Source: Notospermus geniculatus
Taxonomy: Eukaryota > Nemertea > Pilidiophora > Heteronemertea > Lineidae
Reading direction: 5' to 3'
Length of the DNA: 64,000 nt
Assembly (NCBI GenBank): GCA_002633025.1
Contig: NMRB01000906.1
Location: 183,346-247,345 of the forward strand
Part shown: positions 1 through 9,968 of the stretch, in pieces
Numbering within the stretch: position 1 is the stretch's first letter
How the letters are laid out: the number at the start of each line of letters is the position of its first letter
Translations under genes and position numbers: made by a program
The notes under the pieces: generated by a model
What the model saw: the letters and a program-made list of their open reading frames with translations, nothing else
The model's database searches: none
What the model was told of the DNA's origin: nothing

Positions 1-100
1 AGAAGGCTCTACACGAGGACGGACACTGTCAGAACCGTTTGTCTGGGTGCAGAAGTGAAATCATCCGTCCCCGCCGGCAGTGAAGTCAAGCGAAACAGGA

Positions 101-266
101 GTAACGTTTTTCAGTGTTGCCATTTTTCTGTGTGACGACTCCCATTGTGTGGAACACACTGGGAACAGACTCACTGTTTTTCTGTGTTTTGCTCATTGTC
201 AACTCGCGCCATATTCCGTTAATCTATTGTAATATCACACTGGCCACGGGCACACTGAAAAACGTT
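101..266 (+). mobile_element. Foldback element, GTAACGTTTTTCAGTG family, in copy 1
   Basis: It begins GTAACGTTTTTCAGTG and ends CACTGAAAAACGTT, an imperfect terminal inverted repeat. The interior carries repeated CAGTGT / ACACTG motifs, so the strand could fold on itself. The same element is at 5037-5214 in copy 2, and a clearer copy with perfect outer ends lies at 60919-61098. No coding capacity is seen. This is likely a non-autonomous DNA element or SINE body; see the tRNA-headed relatives at 24940 and 60851. Confidence 0.7.
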
Positions 267-816
267 CCAGTGGCTTCATGTCGTACTAAAAAATGGGGCC
301 GATCTCTCCTCACTGTCGTAGGTTTCCTACGGGGGCTCCGGTTTCCTCCTGTGCGATACGTGCATATCGTCCAATATTGTTTGATGAGCAGCTATAGAGC
401 CCTGAGTTAGGGCTTACATCCCTGAAATAAAGCTGATTCCTTTAGAACGAACATCGATTGGGGAAATTTTGCCGCAGTATTTTACCCAAACCAATCAAGT
501 TCTGTGCCTTTCAACCACATTATAACAAACTCTTCAACAAATGTACAATCCTTCTCTAAAAAATCATAAGGATTGTGGGAAACACTCGACCTCTCTGCCG
601 GGATGTTTTCGTGCTCTTTAGAAACGAGATGAATCACCTGGCCGACCCAATCATTTGAAATCATTATCTGAAGATATATGTTCTCACCGGAGATTGGAGG
701 CGAAGCATGGGATACGTTACCGGTGCGGTACGTCATTCTGGCCCGTGATATGTACAGAAGTTGGCATTAACGGCTTTAACGAATACGTAAATGTAAAGTG
801 TAGCGATAGGCTATTA

Positions 817-965
817 GAGAGTTAAAGAAATCAAACGATAAACGTTAACTTTACGACAACGTTATTTTTCATACTGCGAATTCACCAGATTATGTATTGC
901 ACGTTCGGTACAAAAAATAACGTTGTCGTAAAGTTAACGTTTATCGTTTGATTTCTTAAACTCCC
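817..965 (+). mobile_element. Foldback MITE, superfamily R (TA/GGGAGG), family A, 149 bp
   Basis: The left arm starts GAGAGTTAAAGAAATC after TA at 815-816. The right arm ends GATTTCTTAAACTCCC before TA at 966-967. The arms are about 45 bp and contain AACGATAAACGTTAAC. The loop reads CATACTGCGAATTCACCAG and onward. Two further copies (57453-57601, 62965-63113) have the same arms, the same loop and exactly the same length. TA at both ends is the duplication expected of Tc1/mariner-type transposition; no transposase is present. At the same site in copy 2 sits a different element. Confidence 0.85.
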
Positions 966-1214
966 TATTGTGAAATGCATGCGTCAAAAGTATCAGTGGG
1001 TGGGCACCACGGGATTAGATGCCGATTACCGATCCCATGCCTGATCCCAGGCATACTCGGTGGGCAAAGCCTGTTAGATAATGCATTGCAGATGTACGAT
1101 TTTTTAATTTAGGCGCCCCTTTCAGATATAAAGCGGATTTACAGTATATGAAAATTTACGGTATATGAAAATTTACGGTATTAAAAAATAGGTCATTTTA
1201 GATAGGTGGAACTA

Positions 1215-1436
1215 AACATTGAGGAAATTCTTTGGATACTCTATCTACGTTTATTATAGAAACACAACGTTTCAACCAGTGTACCCTGGTCGTACATGTC
1301 GTAGTCCACTTGTACACAGGACTCACCTGTACACAGAATTCACTTGTACACAGGACTACGACCAGGGTACACTGGTTGAAACGTTGTGTTTCTATAATAA
1401 ACGTAGATAGAGTAACCAAAGAAGTTCCTCAATGTT
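1215..1436. mobile_element. Long foldback hairpin, AAACATTGAGG ends, copy 1
   Basis: The arms run from AACATTGAGGAAATTC at the left to its complement ending at 1436, enclosing TTTATTATAGAAACACAACG and ACCAGTGTACCCTGGTCGTA. The arms are roughly 90 bp with only a few mismatches. The short loop holds CTTGTACACAGGACT repeats, also inverted. Any ORFs here read through the arms and are not genes. The matching element in copy 2 is at 6547-6764. Confidence 0.8.
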
Positions 1437-1716
1437 GAGGTCATGTGCATCTTCGAAATGGCGCAAGGCTTTGTGCCTGCCGAACAGCGATCAGTGGGGA
1501 GGCCATTGCGCAGTGTTGTTACGGAGAATGAAAAATGGTCCTTTCGACATGGGCCGTCTGGAAGATATCATTCATACTACTGTATTAACGTTGATAAATT
1601 GATGTTTGAGATAGTGTAAATATCTTTCTTCACGCTGCAGTTCAGAGTGTTGAAAAGCCGTACTTCGCACTGCCAACCTGATGGCTACTGACATGATAGA
1701 AGAGCATTTGAGAAGA

Positions 1717-2420
1717 AACTGGACGGTGCTGGACAACATCCGGGACCACTGGAAGGTGCTGGACAACATCCGGGACCACTGGAAGGTGCTGGACAACATC
1801 CGGGACCACTGGAAGGTGCTGGACAACATCCGGACCTGCTGGAAAATTTCCACGTGGAGTGGCCTACACTGCAACCCGGATGGATGGCTATATGTACTGG
1901 CATGACAGAATGGCATTTGAGTGAGCCGAAAAAGCGGAAGGGTGCTCGACAACATCTGGACCTACAGGGGAATTTCCGCATGGAATGGCCTACATTGCAA
2001 CGCTGGTAGCTATATGTACTGACATGACAGAATGGCATTTGAGTGAGCCGAAAGCGGAAGGTTGCTGGACAACATCCAGACTTACAGGGAAAATTTCCAC
2101 ACGGAATGGTCTACACTGCAACCCTGATGGCTATATGTACTGACATGACAGAAGGGCATTTCAGAACCGAAACCGGAAGGGTGCTCGACAACATCCAGAC
2201 CTACAGGGAAATTTCTACATGGAATGGTCTACCTGACGGCTACATGGACATGACAGAAGGGCATTTCAGCCGAAACCGGAAGGGTGCTCGACAACATCCG
2301 GACCTACAGGGAAATTTCCACATGGAATGGTATACCTGACGGCTACATGGACATGACAGAAGGGCATTTCAGTCGAAACCGGAAGGTCGCTCGACAACTT
2401 TCGGACCAAAAATGAAATTT
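1717..2420 (+). repeat. Two-level minisatellite, copy 1
   Basis: It begins with a 30-bp unit (CGGGACCACTGGAAGGTGCT plus GGACAACATC), three perfect copies at 1741-1830 and a partial one before. It continues as about five units of 105-122 bp, each with a GGAATGG...CTACACTGCAACC block, then CATGACAGAA, GGCATTT and a GGACAACATCC block. The 30-bp motif is part of the longer unit, so the short array is an internal expansion. Open frames across the array are a by-product of periodicity. Confidence 0.85.
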
Positions 2421-3183
2421 CCACGTCCAATGTTGGGAAGACGAAGACGTTGTTTTAAGACGAATTCGTTTTCCGTGACCGTGACGCAACTGAGGGAAAA
2501 CTTCGATGTCCGATTTTAGCAGGACGAACCGGCCAGTGGTTTCTCAAGTATTCTGATCCTCTACACGCTTGCTCTTGAAAAAAATCGGCGATCTTGACAT
2601 TCATTCCCAGACTCTTAGTGCAGAGAGAAGCTGTTGAGCACATGCTTTGTCATATCATCCATTCAATGCCATGGTCGCGAAATGGCAGGGTTCAAACTTA
2701 CGTCTGTTCTGACTGATACATTCCATTTACATCGCTCTACCTATGTAACCCAACACCTCGGTATTTTAATCCAAATCCAAGCAAGCAAACAAAGCAGACA
2801 GTGTATGTATAAACACATGTACATGTACACTATGGTAAGTGTAATACCTAAGAGACACATATACCAGCAACAATAATGGCATAAACAAGATGAAACCTTG
2901 GAATAGCGTCGCTGCTGCATTGCCAACATAGCTAGCCAATGTAATGTGCGCTTTCTTGTGCCCTCCAGAGAGACGGCGAATTAGCCAATAGGGTGTCGTC
3001 TTGCGTAGCGTTGTTTCTGCGTTTCATTTGCTCAGGTTGAGTTCTAACGACACAATGATACGGATAGTGGAATGCGATGAATTTTTAAAATGTCGATGAT
3101 TCGGGAGAAAATACCATGAAATAAGAATTTCTGAAATGATGTATGGGCAGGTTATTTGCAGTCTATCTCCATTGGAATTCTAA

Positions 3184-3520
3184 GGCTGCTGTTACATAGA
3201 TATAAGTATAGGCTACTCATTTTTGATTTTTCACTCCGTATTTTCCATACAAAATCAAAATCAGAAAATGAACCTTATGTCAACAGTTATCCAACAGAAA
3301 GCACAAAGAGCGACACACAAAATGATATAAAAGGAAACGTCGTCTCCAAATTTCGCAAATTTTCGACCCCAACCGGGGTCTTCCTCATGCACTTTCTTGT
3401 CGAGCTACCAGAAGTGTAAAACAATTCATGGAGAATGCAATGTTCATTCTTCAGGTTACGGATGATTCCTGCCAAATCACAAATGACCACTGAAAAAACA
3501 GCTGAAATGTAACTGCAGCC
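3184..3520 (+). mobile_element. MITE family E (GGCTGCTGTTACAT ends), with insert, copy 1
   Basis: It starts GGCTGCTGTTACAT and ends ATGTAACTGCAGCC. Sub-terminal arms are CTCATTTTTCACT-like on the left and AGTGAAAAAAC on the right, with a central AGAAAATGAAC / GTTCATTCTTC hairpin. An uninterrupted relative at 47793-47957 is about 165 bp. Here the loop is interrupted at about 3290-3422 by a separate element. No coding capacity is seen. Confidence 0.75.
3290..3422 (-). mobile_element. Retroelement-like insert with hammerhead-like core
   Basis: It is absent from the same place in copy 2, so it is an insertion (or was replaced there). On the minus strand it reads GCATGAGGAAGACCCC, then a GGTT loop, GGGGTCGAAAATTTGCG and AAATTTGGAG. 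That is a CUGANGA-like box (CAUGAGGA here), a strong six-pair stem II, GAAA and a five-pair stem III-like hairpin. The same module occurs twice, head to head, at 49217-49440. A weakened TGTCAACAGTTA / TGTAAAACAATT repeat flanks it. Confidence 0.55.
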
Positions 3521-4738
3521 TACGATCCCGGAATGGGTTATGGCCTGTTTTGTATTTCACACGTCGCTACGTGACTTACTAAGGTACTTGTTCCACCGGA
3601 AGCAGTAGACAGTGTCTGACGACCTAATCACTCAGGCTGTGGCTGTACCATGTTGCACCCCCGGCCAATTCCGACAGATCATCCCTCATCGCCTAATAAT
3701 GCACCGTTTTTTCCATATTGCTTCAGGTCTTTAGCGAAACGGACGACAGCCGTGACAAGACGTATACATGGCTACTGGCTCCGGCTCATTATGTAAATTT
3801 CTTCTGGAGACAGACTGGAATTAAAAAACGTCATGTCAGCTCTTGGAAGACATTTTTCATACAATGTTGGCAGGAGCAGTTGCCTGAAGGCGTGACATAC
3901 TTGACGTATATGAATGTACTCCAAATAGGGATCAATAGTTTGACATTTTGTTGAATCTCTTTAGCACGCTAGCTAAGTAATACCAAATGTAATGCATTGC
4001 TTGTTTTTCGATCAGTGATCCCATTTACCGAATCAGCGGTGCGTTTATAACCAAGCTCTGGGCTGCAGGATCGCTTTGACGGAGGATTGCTTGCGGCCCT
4101 GTCATTGCGGTTGCCATCGCCGATGAAAACATTCCCAATCTTTCTCATGATCAGATGTTTCCTTTAGGCGTATGCGGCTGCAGCGGCTGAGGATAGTCGG
4201 TTTTTATTCCGCATAATAAGCTGTAGCGAGGCTCCATCTGGCAGATCAGACTTCTCCATCAGTTGCTAAGTTCTGCCTAGAGCTTTATCTTCAGTCGCCG
4301 TCTTCGAAGGCATCGCCCCTTGAGGACAGTGAAGACGGAACCAGGGTATGCCAGGGTACTTATCGGTGGCAGGCCGCCATAAGAAACTGGTCACGAGTCA
4401 AGGAGTGTGTTTATATCTTGCCAAAGCACCGATGAAAATCAACTGGACATTATCTCTCCACCGGTGGCGCAGCAACCGTAGTGATGGGCATAACAAAATC
4501 TCATTCAAACACCTCACCTGGGAATTTTTTTCCTTGAATTTATGTGTTTAAGCCCTATTTTTCGACAACTGAACAAAAACTGCCTCCAGACAAAGTGTTA
4601 CATTCCTTTTTGAAGTCTATGACGTCGATTTTGACTTCTGAAATAGACTGTACACGTGACTTTATGTTCCGAGATGTGCTTACTATGCACTGGTACAGGT
4701 ACATGTACAGTCTGTGACACTACGACCAAATCGCGTGG

Positions 4739-4936
4739 AAACATTAATGTTATTGGGTCGTCGCAAATGGAAACTCAATGGAAAGTCACTGGCGAGTTAG
4801 GTGCAAATAACTTTAGACCATTTGCAAATTTTAATGGGACCTGTCATTTTTATTCCTTTGTCACTTTACCTGTCCAGGCAACTGGTGACGATAGAAAGTG
4901 CTTCGACAAGCAAGGAGACCTGCCAAGTTTTGGTGC
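4739..4936. other. Spacer between the duplication copies
   Basis: These 198 bp lie between the last base shared at the end of copy 1 and the first base of copy 2 that has a partner in the window. They are either the 5' start of the duplicated unit, whose copy 1 partner would lie upstream of the window, or unique sequence at the junction. They do not recur after copy 2. No gene is seen. Confidence 0.6.
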
Positions 4937-5036
4937 AGAGGGCTCTACACGAAGACGGACACTGTCAGAACCGTTTGTCTGGGTGCAGAAGTGAAATCAT
5001 CCGTCCCCGCCGGCAGTGAAGTCAAGCGAAACAGGA

Positions 5037-5214
5037 GTAACGTTTTTCAGTGTTGCCATTTTTCTGTGTGACGACTCCTGTTGTGTGGAACACACTGGGA
5101 ACAGACTCACTGTTTTCTCTGTGTTGCTCATTGTCAAGTCGCGCCATATTCCGTTAATCTATTGTGCATGTACATGTAATACCACACTGGCACACGGCCA
5201 CACTGAAAAACGTT
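5037..5214 (+). mobile_element. Foldback element, GTAACGTTTTTCAGTG family, in copy 2
   Basis: Duplicate of the element at 101-266. It has a short TGTACATGTA-type insertion in the interior relative to copy 1 and a changed CACACGGCCACACTG right arm. It came with the segmental duplication rather than by a separate insertion, because its flanks also match. Confidence 0.7.
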
Positions 5215-5365
5215 CCAGTGGCTTCATGTCGTACTAAAAAATGGGGCCGATCTCTCCTCGCTGTCGTAGGTTTCCTACGGGGGCTCCGGTTTCCTCCTGT
5301 GCGATACGTGCATATCGTCCAATATTTTTTGATGAGTAGCTACATGTATAGAGCCCTGAGTTGGG

Positions 5366-5735
5366 GCTTACATCTCAATCTGAAGAGGTCGCCACCATCG
5401 TTCCTTGGCTAAGACCTCTGAAAAGGGCTGGAACCCAGCACAAGATTCTTGTGCTCGTCGATTTTACAAATTATTTGATAAAATAATCATACCAAAAATT
5501 AGAATTTGCTCAAGTATTTGTAAAAATACTACTATTTTGACGTTCCGTTGGGTATTCAATGTTTTATAAAGGAACAAAGTACGAACTCTTTCGAATCCCT
5601 ACGCAATTGGTTGTGCAACGGTCAGAAATTCATCCGCCTTGAACAATGCATTTGCATTGTGCAAAAGTAGTACCGGTCTAGCCCTTTCCAGAGTTTAATG
5701 TGGCATTGAACTCTGGGTACGAGATTGCTTACATC
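5366..5735. mobile_element. 361-bp insertion private to copy 2, flanked by GCTTACATC
   Basis: Copy 1 has a single GCTTACATC at 412-420 where copy 2 has two, at 5366-5374 and 5727-5735, with 361 bp gained. That is the signature of an insertion with a 9-bp target duplication. The insert starts TCAATCTGAAGAGGTC, and GACCTCTGAAA follows 22 bases later, forming a stem of about seven pairs. No ORF or known family is recognised. Deletion from copy 1 between short repeats is the alternative. Confidence 0.6.
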
Positions 5736-6138
5736 CCTGAAATAATGGACTTATTCCTTTAGAACGAACATCGGTTGGGGAAGTTTTGCCGCAGTATTTT
5801 ACCCAAAACAATAACGTTCTGTGCCTTTCAACCACTTATAACGAACTCTGTATTAAGATATTCAAGAAATGTACAATCCTTCTCTAAAAAATCATAAGGA
5901 TTGTGGGAAACACTCGACCTCTCTGCCGGGATGTTTTCGTGCTCTTTAGAAACGAGATGAATCACCTGGTCGACCCAATCATTTGAAATCATTATCTGAA
6001 GATATATGTTCTCACCGGAGATTGGAGGCGAGGCATGGGATACGTTACCGGTACGGTACGTCATTCTGGCCGTGATATGTACAGAAGTTGGCATTAACGG
6101 CTTTAACGTATACGTAAATATAAAGTGTGGCGATATTA

Positions 6139-6295
6139 GTGAGCTTAAGAAACCATACGTTAACGTTAACGCTAACGTTAATGACATCATTTTGACGTCA
6201 CATCGAATGAATCAGTTGCATTTTTTCTAGTGGTGACGTCATTTTGACGTAATTAGCGTTAGCGTTAGCGTTAACGTTTGGTTTCTTAAACTCAC
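6139..6295 (+). mobile_element. Foldback MITE, superfamily R, family B, 157 bp
   Basis: It starts GTGAGCTTAAGAAACC after TA (6137-6138) and ends GGTTTCTTAAACTCAC before TA (6296-6297). The arms carry GTTAACG and GCTAACG tandem hexamers and the interior carries TGACGTCA-type motifs. A second copy is at 17144-17318. The flanks match those of the family A element in copy 1 at 817-965, so two different families occupy one target site in the duplicate copies. Confidence 0.85.
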
Positions 6296-6546
6296 TATTG
6301 TGAAATGCATGCGTCAAAAGTATCAGTGGGTGGGTACGCAGGATTAGATGCCGATTACCGATCCCCTGCCTGATCCCAGGCATACTCGGTGGGCAAAGCC
6401 TGTTAGATAATGCATTGCAGAGGTACGATTTTTTAATTTAGGCGCCCCTTTCAGATATAAAGCGGATTTACAGTATATGAAAATTTACCTTATTAAAAAA
6501 TAGGTCATGTGCAAGTTCTTTGAGTGACATTTTAGATAGGTGGAAC

Positions 6547-6764
6547 TAAACATTGAGGAAATTCTTTGGTTACTCTATTTACGTTTATTATAGAAACACA
6601 ACGTTTCAACCAGTGTGCCCTGGTCGTAGTCCACTTGTACACAGGACTCACTTGTACACAGAATTCACTTGTACACAGGACTACGACCAGGGTACACTCT
6701 GGTTGAAACGTTGTGTTTCTATAAAAACGTAGATAGAGTAACCAAAGAATTTCCTCAATGTTTA
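6547..6764. mobile_element. Long foldback hairpin, AAACATTGAGG ends, copy 2
   Basis: Duplicate of 1215-1436. It lacks part of the GTCGTACATGTC loop segment and has small changes in the right arm (a 2-bp gain near CACTCTGG and a lost TAA). The outer arms extend to TAAACATTGAG / CTCAATGTTTA. Confidence 0.8.
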
Positions 6765-7046
6765 GGTCATGTGCCTCTTTGAAAGGACGCAAGGCTTTAT
6801 GCCTGCCGAACGTCGATCAGTGGGGAGGCCATTCCGCTGAGTTGTTACGGAGAATGAAAAATGGCACTTTCGACATGAGCCGTCTGGAGCATATCATTCA
6901 TACTGCTGTATTAACGTTGATAAAATGATGTTTGAGGTAGTGTAAATATCTTTCTTCACGCTGCAGTTCAAAGTGTTGAAAAGCTGTACTTCGCACTGCA
7001 AACCTGACGGCTACTGACATGATAGAAGAGCATTTGAGAAGAAACT

Positions 7047-7570
7047 GGACGGTGCTGGACAACATCCTGACCCAAACTGGAAGGTGCTGGACAACATCCA
7101 GACCCACAAGGAAATTTCCGCATGGAATGGCGTACACTGCAACCCTGATGGCTATATGTACTGACATGACAGAATGGCATTTGAGTGAGCCGAAACCGGA
7201 AGGGTGCTGGACAACATCCGGACCTACAGGGAAATTTCCACATGGAATGGCCTACACTGCAACCCTGATGGCCATATGTACTGACATAACAGAATGGCAT
7301 TTGAGTGAGCCGAAACCGGAAGGTTGCTGGAAAACATCCGGACTTACAGGGAAAATTTCCACGCGGAATGGTCTACACTGTAACCCTGATGGCTATGTGT
7401 ACTGACATGACAGAAGGGCATTTCAGCGGAAACCGGAAGGTTGCTCGACAACATCCGGAGTCGAGACCTACAGGGAATAAATTTGCACATGGAATGGTCT
7501 ACCTGACGGCTACATGGACATGACAGAAGGGCATTTCAGTCGAAACCGGAAGGTCGCTCGACAACTTTCG
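7047..7570 (+). repeat. Two-level minisatellite, copy 2
   Basis: It has the same 105-122 bp unit as 1717-2420, about four units. The 30-bp sub-repeat is nearly single here, so the threefold perfect 30-bp array in copy 1 arose after the duplication or was lost from copy 2. Confidence 0.85.
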
Positions 7571-8351
7571 GACCTAAAATGAAATTTACACGTCCAATGT
7601 TGGGAAGACGAAGATTTTGTTTAAAGACAAATTCTTTTTCGGTGACGCAACCTGACCGAGGGAAAACTTCGATGTCCGATTTTGGCAGGACGACCCGGCC
7701 AGTGGTTTCCCAGGTACTCCAATCCTCTACACGCTTACTCGGGGGAAAAAATCGGCGATCTTGACATTCATTCGCAGACTCTTAGTGCAGAGAGAAGCCG
7801 TTGAGCACATGCTTTGTCATATCATCCATTCAATGCCATGGTCGCGAAATGGCAAGGTTCAAACTTACGACTGTTCTGACTGATACATTCCATTTACATC
7901 GCTCTACCTATGTAACCCAACACCTCGGTATTTTAATCCAAATCCAAGCAAGCAAACAAAGCAGACAGTGTATGTATAAACACATGTACATGTACACTAT
8001 GGTAAGTGTAATACCTAAGAGACACATATCCCAGCAACAATAATGGCATAAACAAGATGAAACCTTGAAATAGCGTCGCTGCTGCATTGCCAACATAGCT
8101 AGCCAATGTAATGTGCGCTTTCTTGTGCCCTCCAGAGAGACGGCGAATTAGCCAATAGGGTGTCGTCTTGCGTAGCGTTGTTTCTGCGTTTCATTTGCTC
8201 AGGTTTGAGTTCTAACGATACAATGATACAGATAGTGGAATGCGATGAATTTTTAAAATATCGATGATTCGGGAGAAAATACCATGAAATAAGAATTTCT
8301 GAAATGATGTATGGGCAGGTTATTTGCAGTGTATCTCCACAAGAATTCTAA

Positions 8352-8818
8352 GGCTGCTGTTACATAGATATAAGTATACTCATTTTTCAGGTTTCACTCC
8401 GCATTTTCCATTCAAAATCAGAATCAGAAAATGAACGCCTATGTGAACAGTTCTTCTCCTTTGTAGGTGACCCCTTGCATAACATAAAAAAACTGTTTGG
8501 GTTCGGAGATTGTTTGGACAACTGGCAGGGTACTGATGGACGCCTCGTTTAATATAAGTCATTGAACCATCTTTTTGGAAGACGGGGATTTGGCCTCGTG
8601 GTCAAGGCATGCTGCCCCTGAGTGCTTGCGATTGATGCCTGATACGAGGGTCCGTGGGTTCGAATCTGGTAGGAAGCGATGTTCTTTCACCTTAGAAACC
8701 CGTTTCTATTTTATGTGAACAGTTCATGGAGATTGCAATGTTCATTCTTTAGGTTACGGATGATTCGTAGCAAATCACAAATGACCACTGAAAAATGAGC
8801 TGAAATGTAACTGCACCC
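8352..8818 (+). mobile_element. MITE family E with nested SINE, copy 2
   Basis: Duplicate of the family E element at 3184-3520, with the same GGCTGCTGTTACAT start and a TGTAACTGCACCC end. Its loop is interrupted by a different element from copy 1, a tRNA-derived insert at 8454-8711. Confidence 0.75.
8454..8711 (+). mobile_element. tRNA-derived SINE-like insert with 14-bp target duplication
   Basis: TATGTGAACAGTTC occurs at 8440-8453 and again at 8712-8725, directly flanking the insert. Inside, a tRNA-like segment at about 8585-8676 has an A-box-like TGGCCTCGTGGTCAAGG and a B box GGGTTCGAATC, with a long variable region as in Leu or Ser tRNAs. About 130 bp precede the tRNA part, unlike a standard SINE head. 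The 3' part (GGAAGC...TTTCACC...AAACCCG) recurs at 34341-34425. Confidence 0.7.
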
Positions 8819-9294
8819 TACGGTTCCGGAATGGGTTATGGCCTGTTTTGTAGTTCACACGTCGCTACGTGACTTACTAAGGTACTTGTTCCACCGGAAA
8901 GCAGTAGACAGTGTCTGACGACCTAATCACTCAGACTGTGGCTGTACCATGTTGCACCCCCGGCCAATTCCGACAGATCATCCCTCATCGCCTAATAATG
9001 CACCGGTTTTTTTCATATTGCTTCAGGTCTTTAGCGAAACGGACGACAGCCGTGACAAGACGTATACATGGCTACTGGCTCCGGCTCATTATGTAAATTT
9101 CTTCTGGAGACAGACTGGAATTAAGAAACGTCATGTCAGCTCTTGCGAGACATTTTTCATCCCCTTGTGATTATACAATGTTGGCAGGAGCAGTTGCATG
9201 AAGGCGTGACATACTTGACGTATATGAATGTACTCCAAATAGGGATCAATAGTTTGACATTTTGTTGAATCTCTTTAGCACGCTAGCTAAGTAA

Positions 9295-9968
9295 TTGGTG
9301 AACTTGGTGAAGACCTAAAGGACCTAAGGGCAAAAAAGTTTTAAGACGGATTGATGCTGTTCGTGGTGACGGTGAATTCTGCGTGATGGAGACTATAATT
9401 TATTGTCCCCATAATTTGTTGTGGGCAAAACCTGAATGCACCAGGGTCCCAGACCAAGTCCTGTAGGTAATGCTCAGCACGTTTTGTGACGAAGCCTAGA
9501 GTTCCTGGCTTAGGGATAGCCGAATGTCTAAAACTATCGAAATGAAAGTGAAATACCGGTCCTGATCATTTCCGACTCCATTGTGTATAGGACCTGGTTA
9601 CGAAGTGCTACCCTCTATCTACATGTATGATCCCCATTGGTCCTACACGTCATCGCACCTGCTTCTCCTGCGTAAGTGTGCACAGAGTTCCTTGGCCGTT
9701 TTGTCAGACTTAGTTTGGCCGAAGAAGATTTCTCAAAGATAACAAAATCCGTCGAGGCGTAAATTCACTCTAGAAAGTTATAAGACGTATGTAACAGTAG
9801 CATTCCTGAAAATATCTTAAAAAGTAAATACTCGATGTTTCTGTTAAGGATTTTAAAAAATTGCCGATTCGTAATTGGGAATGATACTAGCCATCTTGTT
9901 CACGACACAATTGTACTATCACCCGTCAACAAAGATTTATTGCAAGACATTTCCATTCAAACAAGACT
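9295..9968. other. Segment private to copy 2, no recognised content
   Basis: Copy 1 reads GCTAGCTAAGTAATACCAAATG continuously at about 3969-3990. In copy 2 about 675 bp separate the two halves. The segment shows no clear terminal repeats, tRNA boxes, long ORF or tandem structure. It is an insertion into copy 2 or a deletion from copy 1. Confidence 0.55.

Larger units (their letters stand above)
1..4738 (+). repeat. Tandem segmental duplication, copy 1 (5' end outside window)
   Basis: Base 1 aligns with base 4937 and base 4738 with base 10740, and the order of sub-blocks is the same in both copies. Point differences are scattered and most of the length change comes from discrete insertions. 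Private to copy 1 are three perfect 30-bp repeats at 1741-1830, a retroelement-like insert at about 3290-3422, and a different foldback at 817-965. No gene is recognisable inside. After 4738 the two copies stop matching abruptly, within the shared motif AATCGCGTGG. The duplication is seen directly; that it is local and tandem follows from the shared orientation and near-adjacency. Confidence 0.9.
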
